In this document: in pieces, positions 61,021 through 64,000 of the stretch
Layout: every line of letters begins with the position of its first letter
Position numbering within the stretch: the first letter of the stretch is position 1
NCBI RefSeq assembly: GCF_000745775.1
Contig: NZ_KN050752.1
Span: 62,001-126,000, forward strand
DNA: 64,000 nt
Source: Flavobacterium sp. ASV13
Lineage (GTDB): Bacteria > Bacteroidota > Bacteroidia > Flavobacteriales > Flavobacteriaceae
Direction of reading: 5' to 3'
Translations under genes and position numbers: made by a program
Notes under the pieces: generated by a model
What the model was told of the DNA's origin: nothing
Database searches by the model: none
Seen by the model: the letters and a program-made list of their open reading frames with translations, nothing else

Positions 61021-62163
61021 TCAGACTTTTGGTTTATTCAAAGTGTATTTTAAATATATAAATCCAAAAAATCCTGATAGCATTGAAGCAATAAGAATTG
61101 CAATTTTCGAAAAAACAATTGTTTCAGGATCTTTAAAAGCCAAAATGGTAATAAAGATTGACATCGTAAAACCAATTCCGCCCAACATTCCCGCGCCCAA
61201 AATATGCGCCCATTTTAAGTTTTTAGGAAGAACACACAAACCTGCTGTTACACCAATGGAAGAAAACAATACGATTCCTAAAGGTTTTCCAATTACTAAA
61301 CCAAGAATAATTCCGTAAGTATTTGTATGATTTAAACCTTCGTGCCAATCTTGAGTTATTGCAATGCAGGTATTTGCAATCGCAAACAAAGGCAAAATTA
61401 GGAAAGCGACAGGTTTATGTAAAAAGTGCTGCAATTTATAAGAAGACGAATTTTCGCCACCGTCTCCAAACGGAATTACGAATGCTAATATTACGCCAGT
61501 AATAGTTGCATGCACACCAGAATTCAGCATAAAATACCACATCACGATTCCGCCAATTAAATATGGAATTATGTTGTTGATTTTCATTCGGTTTAAAATA
61601 AAGAGAAAACCCCAAATTCCTAAAGCAATTGCAAGATTTACAAAAGCAATTGATGTAGTGTAAAAAATAGCGATAACAATTATGGCGCCCAAATCATCAA
61701 TAACGGCAAGTGCAGTTAGAAATACTTTTAAAGAAGGTGAAACTTTTTTGCCTAAAAGCGATAAAATTCCAATAGCAAAAGCAATGTCGGTTGCCATAGG
61801 AATCCCTGCTCCGTTTTGTGTTGCTGTTCCAAAATTTAAAGCCAGAAAAATCGCAGCTGGAACTAACATACCGCCAAGTGCCGCCATTATTGGTAAAGAA
61901 GCATTTTTTATGTTGGATAATTCGCCATGATAAATTTCGCGTTCCAATTCTAAACCAATCAATAAAAAGAAAATAGTCATTAATCCATCATTGATCCAAT
62001 GCGTAATAGAATGCCCGCCCAGATCTTTTTCCCAAAAAGCAACATATTCTGCTGAATAAGATGAATTTGCAAGATATAATGAGATAATCGTAACAAATAA
62101 TAAGAGAAGTCCTCCAGATTTTTCGTTATTAAAAAAAGAATTAAAAGTCTTGGTCAGTTTCAT
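61021..62163 (-). CDS. nhaA: Na+/H+ antiporter NhaA
   Basis: Inner-membrane sodium/proton exchanger for pH and salt balance. Twelve hydrophobic segments are evident. The ion-binding pair is D156-D157 in ALAVIDDLGAI, with D126 in ATDIAFAIG. The N-terminal amphipathic part and GLELEREIYHGELSN also match. Length 380 is normal. It is first in an operon with the ABM and cytochrome genes and has a -7 motif 54 bp upstream. Confidence 0.96.
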   Translation of the reverse strand: MKLTKTFNSFFNNEKSGGLLLLFVTIISLYLANSSYSAEYVAFWEKDLGGHSITHWINDGLMTIFFLLIGLELEREIYHGELSNIKNASLPIMAALGGMLVPAAIFLALNFGTATQNGAGIPMATDIAFAIGILSLLGKKVSPSLKVFLTALAVIDDLGAIIVIAIFYTTSIAFVNLAIALGIWGFLFILNRMKINNIIPYLIGGIVMWYFMLNSGVHATITGVILAFVIPFGDGGENSSSYKLQHFLHKPVAFLILPLFAIANTCIAITQDWHEGLNHTNTYGIILGLVIGKPLGIVLFSSIGVTAGLCVLPKNLKWAHILGAGMLGGIGFTMSIFITILAFKDPETIVFSKIAILIASMLSGFFGFIYLKYTLNKPKV

Positions 62164-62217
62164 TTTGGTGGATTTTCCAGAGAGGTGAAAGAGTTGATTT
62201 TTTCAATCTTCTATTTT

Positions 62218-62225
62218 CAAAGTTA
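62218..62225 (-). promoter_or_regulatory. -7 promoter motif TAACTTTG for nhaA
   Basis: Exact TAnnTTTG match on the minus strand 54 bp before the start codon at 62163; no clear -33. Confidence 0.45.
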
Positions 62226-62299
62226 AAAAAAATAAAACGAATTATGGTTTTGGGTTTTTTTATGGATTGATATTGAAAGCAAATTCTATAGAATTACCG

Positions 62300-62307
62300 T
62301 ATTTTTG
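62300..62307 (+). promoter_or_regulatory. -7 promoter motif TATTTTTG for the 2-hydroxyacid dehydrogenase gene
   Basis: Exact TAnnTTTG match 22 bp before the start codon at 62330. Confidence 0.5.
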
Positions 62308-62329
62308 TTTTCAATAAAATACAATAAAA

Positions 62330-63280
62330 ATGAGCATAAAAATTCTTCATATCGACAGCAATAATCCAATTCTTTGGAATCAATTGGAAGAAGCTGGTTT
62401 CGAAAATCACGCCGACTTTAAATCTTCTAAAGAAGAAATCGAAGCTAAAATTCAGGATTATAACGGAATTGTAATTCGCAGCCGTTTCAAGATTGACAAG
62501 ACTTTTTTAGATAATGCAACTAACTTGCAATTTATCGCCAGAGTGGGCGCAGGCCTTGAAAGTATTGATTGTGAATATGCTTCAGCAAAAGGAATTCACT
62601 TAATTGCAGCGCCAGAAGGAAATAGAAATGCAGTTGCCGAACATTCGCTGGGTGTAATATTATCACTTTTCAATAATTTAAATCAGGCCGATGCTGAAGT
62701 ACGTGCAGGACATTGGAACCGAGAAAGTAATCGCGGTCATGAACTTGATGGAAAAACGGTTGGAATTATCGGTTATGGAAATATGGGAAAAGCTTTTGCT
62801 AAAAAACTTCGTGGTTTTGATACTGAAGTTTTGTTTTATGATATTTTAGAAAATATTGGAGATGAAAATGCCAAACAAGTTTCTTTAGCCGAATTGCAAA
62901 ATAAAGCTGATGTTTTAAGTCTTCATTTGCCTTGGACACCAGAAACAGACAAAATGGTTGATGGAAATTTCATAAACGCATTTTCGAAGCCATTTTGGAT
63001 TATAAATACATCTCGTGGTAAAAATATCGTCACAGCAGATTTGGTTGAAGCTATGAAGTCAAAAAAGGTTCTAGGAGCAGGTTTAGATGTTTTGGAATAT
63101 GAGAAATTATCTTTTGAAACACTTTTTCAGGATAAAAATACGCCTGAAGCCTTTCAATATTTATTAGAAGCCAAAAATGTTTTACTTACACCACACATTG
63201 CGGGATGGACATTTGAAAGTCACGAACGATTGGCTCAGGTAATTGTAGATAAAATCAAAGCAGTTTATGCCGGAAAGTGA
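62330..63280 (+). CDS. D-2-hydroxyacid dehydrogenase (phosphoglycerate dehydrogenase-like)
   Basis: NAD-dependent dehydrogenase of 316 residues without a regulatory ACT domain. The NAD loop is KTVGIIGYGNMGKAFAKKL (about 142-160). The catalytic residues are an Arg in NTSRGKNIV, a Glu in LDVLEYEKL and a His in LLTPHIAGWTFES. The best match is a SerA-like enzyme, but the substrate could be another 2-hydroxyacid. No serine-pathway gene is adjacent. Confidence 0.92.
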   Translation: MSIKILHIDSNNPILWNQLEEAGFENHADFKSSKEEIEAKIQDYNGIVIRSRFKIDKTFLDNATNLQFIARVGAGLESIDCEYASAKGIHLIAAPEGNRNAVAEHSLGVILSLFNNLNQADAEVRAGHWNRESNRGHELDGKTVGIIGYGNMGKAFAKKLRGFDTEVLFYDILENIGDENAKQVSLAELQNKADVLSLHLPWTPETDKMVDGNFINAFSKPFWIINTSRGKNIVTADLVEAMKSKKVLGAGLDVLEYEKLSFETLFQDKNTPEAFQYLLEAKNVLLTPHIAGWTFESHERLAQVIVDKIKAVYAGK

Positions 63281-63486
63281 AGTAGCGTTGATTATTAGTT
63301 GATTGTAATTTTCGTTTGAATTATTTTAACCTTTATAACAAGCTTTTTCTGTAAAAGTAATCATGAGAATTAGTTTTTGAAATTATTTTTGTTTAATATT
63401 GTTCCTCATTTTTTTAACAAAATTTTAATAAGGAGCAACCGAAAATCCTATAAAGAGTAGGCATTAACTAACTAATTTTATTAAAT

Positions 63487-63912
63487 ATGATTGAATGGTA
63501 CAAAAAGGTGGTTTTTCAAAACTATGCGAATTTTACTGGACGCGCAAGAAGAAGCGAATATTGGTTATTCACACTAATGCAGTGTGTGATTTTTATAGCT
63601 TTTATTATTGTTGGTGCAATTGTAGGTTCATTTCTTTCTGATGCTACAGGAGGTTTACTTATAGGTTATTTTGCTTTTGTTGCGTATTCATTAGCTACTG
63701 TTTTGCCAACTTTGGCTGTTGTTGTAAGAAGACTACATGATGTTGGAAAAAGTGGATGGTTTTATTTTATTGCTTTAATTCCGCTTGTTGGAAGTATTTG
63801 GTTATTAGTTTTACTGGTTACTGAAGGCGATCGAGGTGAAAATTATTATGGAGCTGATCCAAAAAATGAAAATGACGAGATTAGCGAAATTGGAAATGTT
63901 GAATTGCAATAA
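63487..63912 (+). CDS. DUF805 membrane protein
   Basis: A 141-residue inner-membrane protein with about four hydrophobic segments. The opening WYKKVVFQNYANFTGRARRSEYW and the VVRRLHDVGKSGWFYFIALIP block are the DUF805 signature, in pieces. The C-terminal tail is acidic. Function unknown. It lies 9 bp before the next gene. The 206-bp gap before it holds no ORF or exact -7 motif. Confidence 0.93.
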   Translation: MIEWYKKVVFQNYANFTGRARRSEYWLFTLMQCVIFIAFIIVGAIVGSFLSDATGGLLIGYFAFVAYSLATVLPTLAVVVRRLHDVGKSGWFYFIALIPLVGSIWLLVLLVTEGDRGENYYGADPKNENDEISEIGNVELQ

Positions 63913-63921
63913 TTAATAAAA

Positions 63922-64000
63922 ATGGAAACAAGCAAACAAGAGGCGTGGAATACCCCATCACAGCCAAGACAAGAGAATAAAAAAGTTCTAGCCGGAATTA
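63922..64000 (+). CDS. Probable TM2-domain protein (N-terminal fragment)
   Basis: Only the first 26 codons are inside the window (METSKQEAWNTPSQPRQ, then NKKVLAGI). The polar, proline-containing start followed by KKVLAGI fits TM2-domain proteins, whose first membrane helix begins this way. It is probably co-transcribed with the DUF805 gene, 9 bp upstream. The call rests on very little sequence. Confidence 0.5.
   Translation, partial: METSKQEAWNTPSQPRQENKKVLAGI

Overview
This 64 kb window is chromosomal DNA of a Bacteroidota bacterium, almost certainly a Flavobacterium or a close relative. The DNA is AT-rich and genes lack Shine-Dalgarno leaders. Many start sites are preceded by the Bacteroidota -7 motif TAnnTTTG. 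The gliding-motility lipoprotein gene gldH sits between ricT and a class A penicillin-binding protein gene. No rRNA, tRNA, prophage, plasmid or CRISPR locus was seen. Most of the window is core genome with short operons on both strands.

Layout. 1-2615: RND efflux pump and its adaptor (pump cut by the left edge). 2864-5291: PPK2 kinase and tRNA hydroxylase TrhO. 5352-6785: unknown polytopic membrane protein. 7012-11142: ricT-gldH-PBP1A operon. 11310-12749: 3-oxoacid CoA-transferase subunits. 12898-16030: beta-barrel protein, phosphatase, DNA polymerase IV, LOV-like PAS protein. 16135-20061: fumarase, then a REP-associated transposase between two copies of a 104-bp multi-hairpin element, then a SpmA/SpmB-like membrane protein. 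20172-22633: DNA-repair group (AlkZ-like protein, DEDDy exonuclease, Ogt). 22715-27465: DUF2207 protein, SDR protein, GNAT, LysR and a divergent rhodanese. 27603-33203: five-gene minus-strand operon (GNAT-nitrilase fusion, zinc-finger protein, membrane M28 peptidase, TPR protein, SRPBCC protein). 33380-38172: short SSB, DUF2461, small Cys/Lys-rich protein, ferritin, exported protein, OmpA. 38279-42938: CAT-like protein, HAD phosphatase, EamA transporter, metG. 43305-52343: CDGSH protein, exported DinB-like protein and a run of small accessory genes (PhzF, YdeI, PrcB-like lipoprotein, DMP19-like, patatin, lipocalin). 52615-60217: serS, lgt, TPR protein, DUF4286, rsmA-mgtE, proC. 60293-62163: nhaA, ABM-domain protein and cytochrome c on the minus strand. 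62330-64000: 2-hydroxyacid dehydrogenase, DUF805 and the start of a probable TM2-domain protein.

The least explained signal is between genes. There are (i) the paired 104-bp elements around the transposase; (ii) a GC-rich, hairpin-rich stretch near 47860-47960; (iii) several families of short-period degenerate repeats (CTTTG/GCGAC-type, GGTTCAAAG-type, CTTAG-type, AATTAGATAATT-type), often arranged as inverted arms, twice around a transcription terminator between convergent genes. Two small genes (56 and 61 codons) also look real. Function calls rest on motifs read by eye; no database search was run.
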